This document shows positions 53,730 through 61,904 of a stretch of DNA of 61,904 nucleotides, piece after piece. The stretch spans positions 1 to 61,904 of the forward strand of contig JAHDSB010000062.1 of assembly GCA_018433015.1 (NCBI GenBank), written 5' to 3'. This stretch comes from Clostridia bacterium (GTDB lineage: Bacteria; Bacillota; Peptococcia; DRI-13; SV3-B141). A program made the translations under genes and the position numbers. Positions within the stretch are counted from its first letter, which is position 1. The number at the start of each line of letters is the position of its first letter. Below the pieces are notes generated by a model. It was not told the DNA's origin. It saw only the letters and a program-made list of their open reading frames with translations, and made no database searches.

Positions 53730-55445
53730 ATGATGCATGAAGTTGAAGTAATCAAAGCAAATAGAAAAATATCTGAGCGTACAGCTGGAAGGGTAGCAGA
53801 TATTCTGCGTGTTGCTCCTTATGCAAGGGTTAGTACGGATTCAGAGGAACAATTAAATAGTTATAAATCGCAGGTTACATATTATACGGACTTGGTAAAT
53901 AAGCGCAAGGATTGGGTGCTGGTAGATATTTATGCAGATGAAGCGATAACGGGTACACAGGTAACAAAACGTGAAAACTTCCAGCGTATGATTAATGACT
54001 GTATGGATGGAAAAATTGATATGATTATTACAAAATCCATATCAAGGTTCGCAAGAAATACGTTGGATACATTGAAATATGTACGTATGTTGAAAGAACG
54101 AAATATTGCTGTGTTTTTTGAGGATGAGAACATCAATACAATGACAATGGACGGCGAATTGCTGCTTGTCATATTAAGTTCTGTGGCACAGCAGGAGGTT
54201 GAGAACATTTCAGCTAATGTTAAAAAAGGTTTAAAGATGAAAATGAAGCGTGGTGAACTGGTTGGCTTCCAAAGCTGTTTGGGGTATGATTATGATCCTA
54301 CCGATAAGAGCATTTCTATCAATGAAGCAGAAGCCCAGGTGGTACGCTACATATTTGATAGGTATGTCGACGGCGCGGGTGCTTATGTTATTGCAAAAGA
54401 GTTAACCAGCCTTGGATATAAAACCAGGTATGGCAATACCCAATGGCACGATACCACCGTTTTAGGCATTATTAAAAATGAAAAATACAAGGGTGATGTT
54501 TTGCAGGGCAAAACATTTACCGTTGATCCTATATCAAAGAGAAGATTGGATAACTATGGTGAGGAGGATCAATTCTATGTAAAAAATCATCATGAGCCTA
54601 TAGTTAATGAAGAAGTTTTTGAAAAAGCACAGGCAATTTTAAACCGGAGAGGTGCCAGCCGCCGCGGTGTTGAAAAGGGGAAACGTGAGAAATACAGCAG
54701 AAAATATGCTTTCAGCAGCAAGCTGGAGTGCGCTTTTTGCGGAGGTAATTTATCGCGTCGAAACTGGCATAGCGGAACTGTTCATGAAAAGGTAATCTGG
54801 CAATGTGTAGCTGCCACTAAGAAAGGCAAGAAATATTGTCCACACAGTAAAGCAATCGAAGAAAATATTCTTGAAAATGCTTTTGTTGAATCGTACAAAT
54901 TGTTATGCGATAATAATTCTGATGTGCTGGATGAGTTAGTAAAAAGAATGGAAGCTGTTTTAAAGAGTAACGATTTTCAAAAGCGGCTTGTAAAAGTGGA
55001 GAATGAAATTCAAGCCGTTGAACAGAAGCGAAACAGATTGATTGACCTTCACCTGGAAGAAAAGATAGATAAATCTGCTTATGAAAAGAAGTACGAGGAA
55101 TTTGAACTGATTTTGGATGACCTTATGAGTGAAAAAGAGCAATTAGAGCAGTCTTCTCAAGAAGAAATTGACCTTGGAAAACGGATTGAGCATTTCCGAA
55201 AGGTGCTTGAGAAAAATGAGATTTTATCTACCTTTGACCGTTGTGTATTTGAAAGTATTGTTGATAAGGTTATTATTGGAGAAGTTGATAAGGATGGAAA
55301 TCCTAACCCATACAAGCTTACTTTTGTTTATAAAACCGGATTTTATAATACTGTGCAGAGCAAAATGCATAAGCAGTTTAAAAAAAAGAGACGGCAAAAT
55401 GATGTGGTAGATTTGCCTTCCTTTACCTCGACCGACACACGTTGA
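53730..55445 (+). CDS. Large serine recombinase (ICE integrase/excisionase)
   Basis: The 571-residue recombinase has an N-terminal resolvase domain with the catalytic serine S35 in YARVSTDSEEQ and the ISRFARNTLD active-site segment. The recombinase domain follows, then a zinc ribbon (CAFCGG and a later Cys pair). The C-terminal coiled-coil is rich in Lys/Glu (about residues 410-480). It catalyses integration and excision with short att cores. GAAAGGGGGAC precedes the ATG. It is intact, so the element may still excise. Confidence 0.93.
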   Translation: MMHEVEVIKANRKISERTAGRVADILRVAPYARVSTDSEEQLNSYKSQVTYYTDLVNKRKDWVLVDIYADEAITGTQVTKRENFQRMINDCMDGKIDMIITKSISRFARNTLDTLKYVRMLKERNIAVFFEDENINTMTMDGELLLVILSSVAQQEVENISANVKKGLKMKMKRGELVGFQSCLGYDYDPTDKSISINEAEAQVVRYIFDRYVDGAGAYVIAKELTSLGYKTRYGNTQWHDTTVLGIIKNEKYKGDVLQGKTFTVDPISKRRLDNYGEEDQFYVKNHHEPIVNEEVFEKAQAILNRRGASRRGVEKGKREKYSRKYAFSSKLECAFCGGNLSRRNWHSGTVHEKVIWQCVAATKKGKKYCPHSKAIEENILENAFVESYKLLCDNNSDVLDELVKRMEAVLKSNDFQKRLVKVENEIQAVEQKRNRLIDLHLEEKIDKSAYEKKYEEFELILDDLMSEKEQLEQSSQEEIDLGKRIEHFRKVLEKNEILSTFDRCVFESIVDKVIIGEVDKDGNPNPYKLTFVYKTGFYNTVQSKMHKQFKKKRRQNDVVDLPSFTSTDTR

Positions 55446-55506
55446 GTGTGTTGTCTTGATGTCAAGGGTGGAGAAATAGGACTATTCGAAACATTGATAA
55501 ATAAAG

Positions 55507-55569
55507 GGTTTTCAAGGTTGGAGGATTTTCTGCCCAATGTCTGGCAGTGCCTTTTAACCTTGAAAATCC
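55507..55569. repeat. Compound inverted repeat right of the recombinase
   Basis: TTTTCAAGGTT (55509-55519) and AACCTTGAAAA (55556-55566) form a perfect 11-bp arm, extended by AT-rich complementary flanks. An inner CTGCC/GGCAG hairpin sits at 55530-55546. It may be a terminator of the recombinase gene or part of the right att region. Confidence 0.6.
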
Positions 55570-55614
55570 TTATTTTTATTTATTGAGGAAACAGTTCAAT
55601 CGCAAAAAATTGCG

Positions 55615-55669
55615 TAGGGTTGTGGAGACAGATTAGATAACTTCATAGGGTTGTGGAGATAGGTTAGAT
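55615..55669. repeat. Two 24-base direct repeats, period 31
   Basis: TAGGGTTGTGGAGA-AG-TTAGAT occurs at 55615-55638 and 55646-55669 with two mismatches. The pair lies between the recombinase and the restriction operon. It could be a protein-binding site at the ICE end. The rest of 55446-55832 holds no gene that I can support. Confidence 0.55.
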
Positions 55670-55780
55670 TAAACATTCCCTAATTTTGAAATGAAGGGTT
55701 ATCCATATTTCTATATTATAGATATACATATATTAATATTTGAGTTGAAAAAGTAATTACATTTCAAGTATAAATAGTCA

Positions 55781-55809
55781 TTTCAATAGACTGATTTTCT
55801 TGGTATAAT
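55781..55809 (+). promoter_or_regulatory. Promoter of the Phd-like/hsd operon
   Basis: TATAAT (55804-55809) with an extended TGG before it lies 17 bases after TTTCAA (4 of 6 to the -35 consensus), 24 bases upstream of the 55833 start. Confidence 0.6.
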
Positions 55810-55832
55810 AAAAAGAAAAAGCAGGTGTGGAT

Positions 55833-56045
55833 ATGGAAAGTGAAGATAAAATACAAAAACAGCCTATGGACTTTTATAATATGTCAGATTTTTTAAGAGG
55901 GCAATCCTCGAAATTAATAACTAAATTATCTGATGAGGATAGGACAGCTTTCGTTTTAAAAAATGGAAAGCCTATTGCTGTTCTACTGTCTAATGAACGC
56001 TATGAAAGGCTTTTGAAATCGGGTATTGATATAACAGAATATTAA
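55833..56045 (+). CDS. Phd/YefM-like protein leading the type I R-M operon
   Basis: The 70-residue protein has the Phd/YefM core (NMSDFLRGQSSKLITKL, then AFVLKNGKPIAVLLSNERYE). There is no adjacent toxin; hsdM follows after 20 bases. Phd-like proteins at the head of restriction operons are probably transcriptional repressors. ATG 55833 follows CAGGTGTGG. Confidence 0.75.
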   Translation: MESEDKIQKQPMDFYNMSDFLRGQSSKLITKLSDEDRTAFVLKNGKPIAVLLSNERYERLLKSGIDITEY

Positions 56046-56065
56046 AGATGAGCGAGGTAAAATGA

Positions 56066-57733
56066 ATGGCCGTGAAAAAATCAGAACTATATTCCCTACT
56101 ATGGGAAGCGTGTAATAAACTAAGAGGTGGCGTAGAGCCGTCAAGATACAAAGACTACGTACTTGTATTGTTGTTTTTTAAATACGTATCAGATAGATAC
56201 AAGGGACAGCGATTTGCTGAGTTTACAGTAAGCGAAGGTGCATCATTTGATGACTTAATTGCTGCGAAGGGCAAGAGTGATGTCGGTGAACGAGTAGATA
56301 AGATTATCCAAAAGTTCCTAGAGGAAAACCGTCTTCAAGGTTCTCTTCCTGATGTTAGTTTTAATAACCCGGATGAATTGGGTTCTGGCAAGGAACTAGT
56401 TGATAAAGTTTCTGGACTTATTGCTATATTCCAAAATCCTGCTATTGACTTCAGAAGTAACAGAGCTAGTGGTGATGACATCATCGGAGATGCTTATGAG
56501 TACTTCATGATGAAATTTGCTCAAGAGTCTGGTAAGAGCAAGGGTCAATTTTATACACCTAGTGAGGTGTCACGTATCATTGCTAGACTTATTGGTATTG
56601 GTGATATTAGACAAGAAACAGGTAAAAAGTGGACACTTCATGATCCTGCAGCGGGCAGTGGTTCTTTATTAATTCGTGCAGCAGATGAAGCTCCTATGGA
56701 TGAAAACGGTGACTCTATAGTTACAATATTTGGTCAGGAAAAATACCCTGATACTGCAGGTTTAGCAAAGATGAACTTTATCCTACATAACAAAGGTACA
56801 GGTGAAATTAAAAGTGGTAATACATTAGCAAACCCAGCATATACTGATGATTTTGGTGGGCTTAAGAAATTTGACTTTATTGTTATGAATCCACCTTTTT
56901 CTGATAAGGACTGGACAGATGGAATCAAACCATCAGAAGATAAATTTAAGAGATTTGATGGGTATGGCATTCCACCAGAAAAGAATGGTGACTATGCTTG
57001 GTTTTTACACGTCTTAAAGGCCTTAGATAGTAATGGTAAGGCAGGGATTATTCTGCCCCATGGTGTGCTATTTAGAGGGAATATAGAAGAGACCATTAGA
57101 AAAGCAGTTCTTGATAAGCGATACATAAAGGGCATAGTTGGTCTGCCTGCTAATTTATTTTACGGCACAGGTATTCCTGCTTGTATCATAATTATTGATA
57201 AAGAAAATGCCGATAATCGTGAAGGTATCTTTATGGTAGATGCAAGCCGTGGATTTAAGAAAGACGGTAACAAAAATCGCCTTCGTGAACAAGATATTGA
57301 GAAGATAGTACAAACATGCATAAATAAAGAAGAAATTATGGGATATTCTCGCTTTGTTACCTATAAAGAAATCTTAGAAGAAAACGATGGTAATTTGAAT
57401 GTTCCTCGATATATCCAAAAGATTGACGATACATTGCCGCAAAATATTTCATCCCATCTAAAGGGTGGAATTCCGGAAGTTGATATTGATTCAATAGAAA
57501 AACTATGGAAAGTTTCACCAAAGTTAAAACAAGAGCTATTTACCCGTGTTGATGAAAAGCATAACGTCTATAACCTTGCTACGTCACCAAACGAGATAGA
57601 AACGGTTATCTCTGAGGATGAAAATATCAAGAGCCAAAAGGATACCGAGTGTGGTGAACTATTCGGGGCTTGGAGAAATGCAGTAAAAAATGTGCTATTA
57701 AATATCAATGTAGATACAAATCCAAGGAGTTAA
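56066..57733 (+). CDS. hsdM: Type I R-M methyltransferase HsdM, N-terminal part (frameshifted)
   Basis: The 555 residues carry the HsdM N-terminal helical domain, the SAM motif DPAAGSGSLL (near residue 192) and the catalytic NPPF (near 274). The frame ends early at 57733. The sequence around CCAAGGAG (57722-57729) suggests loss of one A: adding it restores NPKELIRNIGLEIL and joins the next frame. A joined protein would be about 896 residues. The methylase catalytic core lies before the break. Confidence 0.85.
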   Translation: MAVKKSELYSLLWEACNKLRGGVEPSRYKDYVLVLLFFKYVSDRYKGQRFAEFTVSEGASFDDLIAAKGKSDVGERVDKIIQKFLEENRLQGSLPDVSFNNPDELGSGKELVDKVSGLIAIFQNPAIDFRSNRASGDDIIGDAYEYFMMKFAQESGKSKGQFYTPSEVSRIIARLIGIGDIRQETGKKWTLHDPAAGSGSLLIRAADEAPMDENGDSIVTIFGQEKYPDTAGLAKMNFILHNKGTGEIKSGNTLANPAYTDDFGGLKKFDFIVMNPPFSDKDWTDGIKPSEDKFKRFDGYGIPPEKNGDYAWFLHVLKALDSNGKAGIILPHGVLFRGNIEETIRKAVLDKRYIKGIVGLPANLFYGTGIPACIIIIDKENADNREGIFMVDASRGFKKDGNKNRLREQDIEKIVQTCINKEEIMGYSRFVTYKEILEENDGNLNVPRYIQKIDDTLPQNISSHLKGGIPEVDIDSIEKLWKVSPKLKQELFTRVDEKHNVYNLATSPNEIETVISEDENIKSQKDTECGELFGAWRNAVKNVLLNINVDTNPRS

Positions 57734-58755
57734 TTCGTAACATTGGCCTTGAAATCTTGCATGATTTCGAATCGGCACAGCTTTTAGACAATTATGATGT
57801 GTACGATTTCTTGCTAAATTATTGGAATGAGAAAATGCAAGATGATGTGTATGTAATTAAGGCTAGTGGATATGAGGCTGGTCGTGAGATTGAATATGTA
57901 TATGCTCAAAAGAAAGCAAAAGATGAAAGTGGAGAAGAAATAAAAGTTGACGATACCTCTAAAATGAAGTCGTTTGAAGGGGCGTTAATCTCAAGAGAGA
58001 TTATCGAGAATGAGTATTTTGAAAAAGAGTTAATTGTTCTTAATAAGTTGAGAGAAAAATCAACATTGCTTGAATCTGAAATAGATGAAATGCGTGAAGA
58101 AGAATCTGGCGATGAAGGTTTGCTGGTAAATGCCCTAAATGAAAAAGGTGACAGCATTCCAAAGGCAAATCTTAATAAACGGATTAAGGAACTCGAAAGT
58201 AAAAAGACCTCACCTGTAATGAGCGATATTACAAAGTTGATTGAATTGTTAGATGAGGGCAATACAATTGAAATGGAGCAAATCGTTCAAGATAACAGTG
58301 AGCTAAAGGGCTACGAACTTAGAAATAAGAATGGGTCATTTGGTAAGGCCAAGCTAAAAGCCGCATTAAAAGAGGCAAACGAAAAAGCGGTTATGCCTGA
58401 AATTTATGCAGATGAATATAACGCTCTGCTTGCATATCAGGCTAAGGTTTCAGAAAAAGAAGAATCTGATAAGGCTATCAAAGAGGCACAAAAGACACTT
58501 GATGAACTAGTGCTTGCTAAATATGGCGAATTATCAATTGATGAAATTAAGCACTTGCTTTTTAATAAGAAATGGATGGCAAGACTTGAGGGTGATATTG
58601 TAGATGCAATTGATCAAGTATTAAATGAACTAGCATCAAAAGTGGTGTTAATCGCAAAACGCTATGAGCATACTCTAGGTGAGATTGAAGAAAAGACAGC
58701 TCAGTCAAAGATTAAGGTAAAGTCTGCTCTGGAAAGGATGGGGTACATATGGTAG
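57670..58755 (+). CDS. hsdM: HsdM C-terminal part (after one-base deletion)
   Basis: From about 57724 this frame gives the HsdM C-terminal helical region that contacts HsdS (KELIRNIGLEILHDFESAQL onwards, then Lys/Glu-rich helices). The residues from 57670 to 57723 are out-of-frame reading of the first part. It has no convincing ribosome binding site. Its end overlaps hsdS by 7 bases. Confidence 0.8.
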   Translation: MEKCSKKCAIKYQCRYKSKELIRNIGLEILHDFESAQLLDNYDVYDFLLNYWNEKMQDDVYVIKASGYEAGREIEYVYAQKKAKDESGEEIKVDDTSKMKSFEGALISREIIENEYFEKELIVLNKLREKSTLLESEIDEMREEESGDEGLLVNALNEKGDSIPKANLNKRIKELESKKTSPVMSDITKLIELLDEGNTIEMEQIVQDNSELKGYELRNKNGSFGKAKLKAALKEANEKAVMPEIYADEYNALLAYQAKVSEKEESDKAIKEAQKTLDELVLAKYGELSIDEIKHLLFNKKWMARLEGDIVDAIDQVLNELASKVVLIAKRYEHTLGEIEEKTAQSKIKVKSALERMGYIW

Positions 58756-59972
58756 CTTATCCTAGTGATTGGAGTGAAAGCATTCTTGATGATGTCATTA
58801 AAATAAAAAGGGGTGCATCCCCTCGTCCAATAGAGAGTTATTTAACTTTCAGTTCATCAGGAGTGAACTGGATTAAAATTGGCGATGCCCCACAAGATGG
58901 GAAATATATTATTTCTACGGCAGAGAAAATAACAAAAGATGGGGCTAAGCGTTCGGTACGGGTATGTCCAGGTGATTTTATTTTATCAAATTCAATGAGT
59001 TTTGGGAGACCCTACCTTTTAAAAATTGATGGGTGCATACATGACGGATGGTTAAGGCTATACGATTTTCAAAATGAAGTTGATAAGGACTTTCTTTATT
59101 ATTTGCTTTCATCATCAAGTGTCAAGGGGCAATATGATTCTTTTGCTGCCGGAAGTGGAGTCCAAAATCTTAATAAAGAGGTTGTAAAAAAAGTACAAGT
59201 TCATTTACCCTTGCTCGCTGAACAACAAGCCATCGCCTCTGTTCTATCCGACTTCGATGAGCATATCAATAATCTAGCAAAGCTTATCGAAAAGAAAAAA
59301 GCTATCCGTGATGGTGCTTTGGAGGATTTGGTTAGTGGCAAAACTAGGGTTGATGGTTTTGAAAAGGAATGGGAAACTGTTTCTTTTAACCAAGTGATTA
59401 AACCAAAAGCAAGAATTGGATGGCAAGGTTTAAAAAAGGAAGAGTATTTAAGAAGTGGATACAGTTATTTAATTGGGGGCACTGATTTCCATAATGGAAA
59501 GGTCAATCTGGAGAACATATCATACTTATCAAAAGAACGATACGATATGGATTCAAATATTCAAGTCGAGTCAAATAATGTACTGGTAACAAAGGATGGA
59601 ACGATTGGTAAGGTAGCACTGGTTCCTAAATTGGATAAACCAGCAACTCTGAATAGCGGAGTTTTTGTTTTCAGAACAACGTCTAGCCTTCTTCCAACGT
59701 TTCTCTATAGAGTTTTGTTGTCCTCAATTTTTAAAGAGTTTATTAATACATTGTCCGCAGGTTCTACAATAAAGCATCTATATCAAAAAGATTTAAGTAA
59801 TTTTGAGTTTAGAATGCCACAGGATATCAGAGAACAACAAGCCATCGCCTCTGTCTTAACAGCTATGGATGAAGAAATCGAATCTCTCGAAATAGAAAAA
59901 GAGAAGATAATGGGAATTAGAGAAGGTGCAATGGATGACCTTTTAACAGGCCGTGTGCGTCTTAAATTATAG
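58749..59972 (+). CDS. hsdS: Type I R-M specificity subunit HsdS
   Basis: The 407-residue protein has two target-recognition domains, each followed by a conserved helix with the wording REQQAIASVL or AEQQAIASVL, then DFDEHINNL or AMDEEIESL. Recognition is of a bipartite site. It overlaps the hsdM end. It is intact, although both hsdM and hsdR are broken. Confidence 0.92.
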   Translation: MVAYPSDWSESILDDVIKIKRGASPRPIESYLTFSSSGVNWIKIGDAPQDGKYIISTAEKITKDGAKRSVRVCPGDFILSNSMSFGRPYLLKIDGCIHDGWLRLYDFQNEVDKDFLYYLLSSSSVKGQYDSFAAGSGVQNLNKEVVKKVQVHLPLLAEQQAIASVLSDFDEHINNLAKLIEKKKAIRDGALEDLVSGKTRVDGFEKEWETVSFNQVIKPKARIGWQGLKKEEYLRSGYSYLIGGTDFHNGKVNLENISYLSKERYDMDSNIQVESNNVLVTKDGTIGKVALVPKLDKPATLNSGVFVFRTTSSLLPTFLYRVLLSSIFKEFINTLSAGSTIKHLYQKDLSNFEFRMPQDIREQQAIASVLTAMDEEIESLEIEKEKIMGIREGAMDDLLTGRVRLKL

Positions 59973-59985
59973 GGAGGTTAAGTTT

Positions 59986-61770
59986 ATGTCTGTTGATTTA
60001 GAAAGAAAATTACAAAATAAGGTCCTCCACTGGTTAATAGATAAAGAAAAAGACGGTGGTTTAGGCTACACATATCTTGGCAACCTTGAAGATCAAGACA
60101 ACACACCAGTTAAAGAGGACTTGCTAAAGAAGAATCTAGAAAAGCGCGGTTATACGAAAGACCAAATTTCAAAAGCAGTAAATGAACTTGTTACTAAGGC
60201 AAGTAATCAAGTGGATAGCTTATATCAAACCAATAAAGAGGTCTATTCCCTACTTCGTTACGGAAAGCAAGGTGTAAAGGACGATAATAAAAATCGTCAA
60301 ACTGTGCATTATATCGACTGGGATAATGTAGAGAATAATGATTTTTATGTTGCTGAAGAAGTAAGTGTACTTTGTTTTAATCAGATAGAAAGAAAACGTC
60401 CTGATGTGGTGCTGTATATAAACGGCATCGCTCTAGGCGTATTTGAGTTAAAGCGTTCATGCGTTAGTATTGGCGAAGGTATTCGTCAAAATCTTACAAA
60501 TCAAAAAAAAGAGTATATTCAGCCTTTTTTTAGTACCGTTCAATTAATTTTTGCAGGTAATGAGGCAGAGGGGCTTAAGTACGGTACTACCGAAACGGCT
60601 GAAAAGTATTTTCTTAAATGGAAAGAAGATATCAAAGCCACCGATGACCTTTCCGCAACTATCAAGGATATTCAATCTAAAGAAAAGAATAAGCTAAGAG
60701 ATGCTATAGTCTCTCTTTGTCAAAAAGAACGTTTTTTATCGTTGATTTATGACTTCATTATCTTTGATGCTGGAGTGAAGAAGGTTACAAGACATAATCA
60801 ATACTTTGCAAATATTGCTGCAAGGAAAAGGATTATTGAAAAAGAGGGAGGTATCATTTGGAATACACAAGGTTCCGGTAAGTCGTTGATAATGGTTTGG
60901 CTGGCTAAGTGGATTATTGAAAATTTGGCAGATAGCCGTGTAGTTATCATTACAGACCGTGATGAGCTTGATGACCAAATAGAGAGCCTATTTATTGATG
61001 TTAATGAGAAAGTTAAAAGAGCAAAGAGTTGCTCTGATTTAAGAGAAATACTAAATAAAAATGATGATTCTATCATATGCTCTTTAATTCATAAGTATGG
61101 ACACAATGCAGGTAAACAATCCGATGTGGATCAGTATCGGAAAGAGTTATTAAAGGACTTACCTGCTGACTTTAAGGCAAAAGGAAACATTATTGCCTTT
61201 ATTGACGAATGCCACCGTACAAACTCGGGGAAATTACACGAGGCTGTTAAAGTATTGATGCCTGAAGCAGTGCTTATAGGTTTTACAGGAACACCGCTAC
61301 TTAAAAAGGACAAGAAAACCAGCCTTGAAACATTTGGATCGTATATTCACACTTATAAATTTGATGAGGGTGTGGAAGATGGCGTTGTTCTTGATTTGCG
61401 TTATGAGGCAAGAGATGTTGACCAAGATCTATCCAATAAGGAAAAGGTAGATTTGTGGTTTGATAATAAAACCTTTGGTCTTACTGAAAGAGCAAAGACA
61501 AATTTAAAACAGAGTTGGACTTCAATCAATAAACTATATAGTTCAAGACAAAGACTTGAGAAAATTGCAGGGGACATTATCTTTGATATGAATTTAAAAC
61601 CGCGCCTTAAAAATGAACGTGGAACGGCTATGCTGGTTGCCAACAGTATATACGAGGCTTGTAGATATTGGGATATCTTTACTAGCAATGGCTTTAATAG
61701 GTGTGCTGTTGTCACCTCTTACGAACCTTCAGCCGCTAGTGTAAGAACTGCTACGAGCGACTTATGTATT
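59986..61770 (+). CDS. hsdR: Type I R-M restriction subunit HsdR, truncated by an IS
   Basis: The first 595 residues of HsdR are present; the family is usually about 1000. Visible are the N-terminal nuclease (PDVVLYINGIALGVFELK near residues 139-156), Walker A TQGSGKS near 293 and DECH near 407. At codon 596 the IS21-type end (TGTCAACTGAAAG) begins and adds ten foreign residues to the stop at 61803. The C-terminal helicase motifs and translocase domain are lost. ATG 59986 follows GGGAGGT. Confidence 0.9.
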
Positions 61771-61904
61771 TGTCAACTGAAAGTTCCCCTGTATTATAGA
61801 TGAAATTTCCCCTAGAGGAGTAAAAAAATTATTGTTCTTCAAGCCATCGTTTTGTTTCTTTTAGCCTGTAAGAATTTCCATTCATATTCACTATATATGA
61901 TTTA
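61771..61904 (-). mobile_element. End of an IS21-family element (runs off the window)
   Basis: It begins with the IS21-type TGT terminus and carries two related 12-base repeats (TGAAAGTTCCCC at 61778-61789 and TGAAATTTCCCC at 61801-61812), the multiple terminal repeats typical of IS21. A partial istB lies inside. It interrupts hsdR exactly at a codon boundary. The other end is outside the window. Confidence 0.8.
61829..61904 (-). CDS. istB: IstB-like transposition helper, C-terminal end (partial)
   Basis: On the minus strand the last 24 codons read GNSYRLKETKRWLEEQ and stop at 61829. The SYRLK ending is typical of IstB proteins, the AAA+ helper of IS21 transposases. The rest lies beyond the window. 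Confidence 0.8.
   Translation of the reverse strand, partial: KSYIVNMNGNSYRLKETKRWLEEQ

Larger units (their letters stand above)
2473..55580. mobile_element. Integrative and conjugative element (approximate limits)
   Basis: The stretch runs from a strong terminator and parAB at the left to a large serine recombinase at the right. Between them are a relaxase, coupling protein, VirB6/PrgI/VirB4/P60 transfer genes, a giant methyltransferase-helicase, a TA pair, a Tad pilus locus and cargo genes, all but one on the plus strand. This gene set matches Clostridia/Bacilli ICEs. Neither end could be fixed: serine recombinases leave very short cores, and I found only a weak 11-base match (TTATCCATATT at 2388-2398 and 55699-55709) between the flanks. 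Transfer genes downstream of the IS at 39.2-40.9 kb are broken, so self-transfer is doubtful. Confidence 0.85.

Noticed and set aside
55434-55450. CACAC/GTGTG hairpin as recombinase terminator
   Set aside because: Short stem and no T-run; the later compound hairpin is a better candidate.
57906-58262. Minus-strand 118-codon ORF in hsdM
   Set aside because: Ser-rich complement of a Lys/Glu-rich coiled coil; no start signal.
1-61904. tRNA or rRNA genes, or CRISPR arrays
   Set aside because: None seen on reading through the sequence by eye; a tRNA scan could not be run.

Overview
The window looks like low-GC Gram-positive (Clostridia-type) DNA holding one roughly 53-kb integrative and conjugative element (ICE), from about 2.47 kb to about 55.5 kb. 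The Gram-positive call rests on strong AGGAGG-type ribosome binding sites, PrgI/VirB4/P60-type conjugation genes, Maff2, PcfB, TnpV and LPD28 relatives, and a Tad pilus without an outer-membrane secretin. The ICE backbone reads as richer in G+C than its AT-rich flanks and AT-rich cargo.

Layout. 0.2-2.3 kb: an AT-rich orphan gene with a four-cysteine cluster and a HEPN-like Rx4H motif. 2.5-4.9 kb: parA-parB and two small genes. 4.9-15.4 kb: a complete Tad-type (type IVc) pilus locus (CpaB/RcpC-like, TadZ-like, CpaF/TadA, TadB, TadC, four tandem pilins, two TadE/F-like pseudopilins, a 1037-residue CARDB-like secreted protein, an A24 prepilin peptidase). 15.5-26.0 kb: small ICE proteins, a 2604-residue methyltransferase/SNF2 helicase with tnpV overprinted inside it, and a DUF3991/TOPRIM protein. 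26.1-32.8 kb: a defence hot spot with a Phd/RelE-type toxin-antitoxin pair, a frameshifted Avs-like STAND NTPase with an Mrr-like nuclease domain, a toxin remnant and an HNH protein. 33.1-47.4 kb: a candidate oriT, MobC, relaxase, PcfB, VirD4, Maff2, VirB6, PrgI, VirB4 and P60 genes. 47.8-51.0 kb: cargo consisting of a MarR-GNAT regulator/acetyltransferase, a membrane transporter and a DTD2/GEK1-like D-aminoacyl-tRNA deacylase. 51.3-55.4 kb: an orphan c-di-GMP-I riboswitch, an XRE regulator, a sigma-like regulator, a 48-residue protein and a large serine recombinase. 55.8-61.9 kb: a Phd-like gene and a type I restriction-modification operon.

Much of the window is decaying. An IS1182-type element (39222-40951, 9-bp target duplication) sits inside the transfer operon. 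Downstream of it virB4 carries an in-frame TAA and the P60 gene a frameshift plus a TAG. The Avs-like gene is frameshifted. Outside the ICE, hsdM has lost one base and hsdR is cut by an IS21-family element. MobC, the relaxase, the coupling protein, the candidate oriT and the recombinase look intact, so I infer an element that may still excise and be mobilised by a helper but probably cannot conjugate by itself.

The most promising unexplained systems are the Tad pilus with four near-identical pilins separated by repeated hairpins, the three-gene cargo that could form a D-amino-acid tolerance module, the orphan c-di-GMP riboswitch, and tnpV overprinted in the disordered linker of the giant helicase. 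All family calls are from motif reading by eye; no database search was run.
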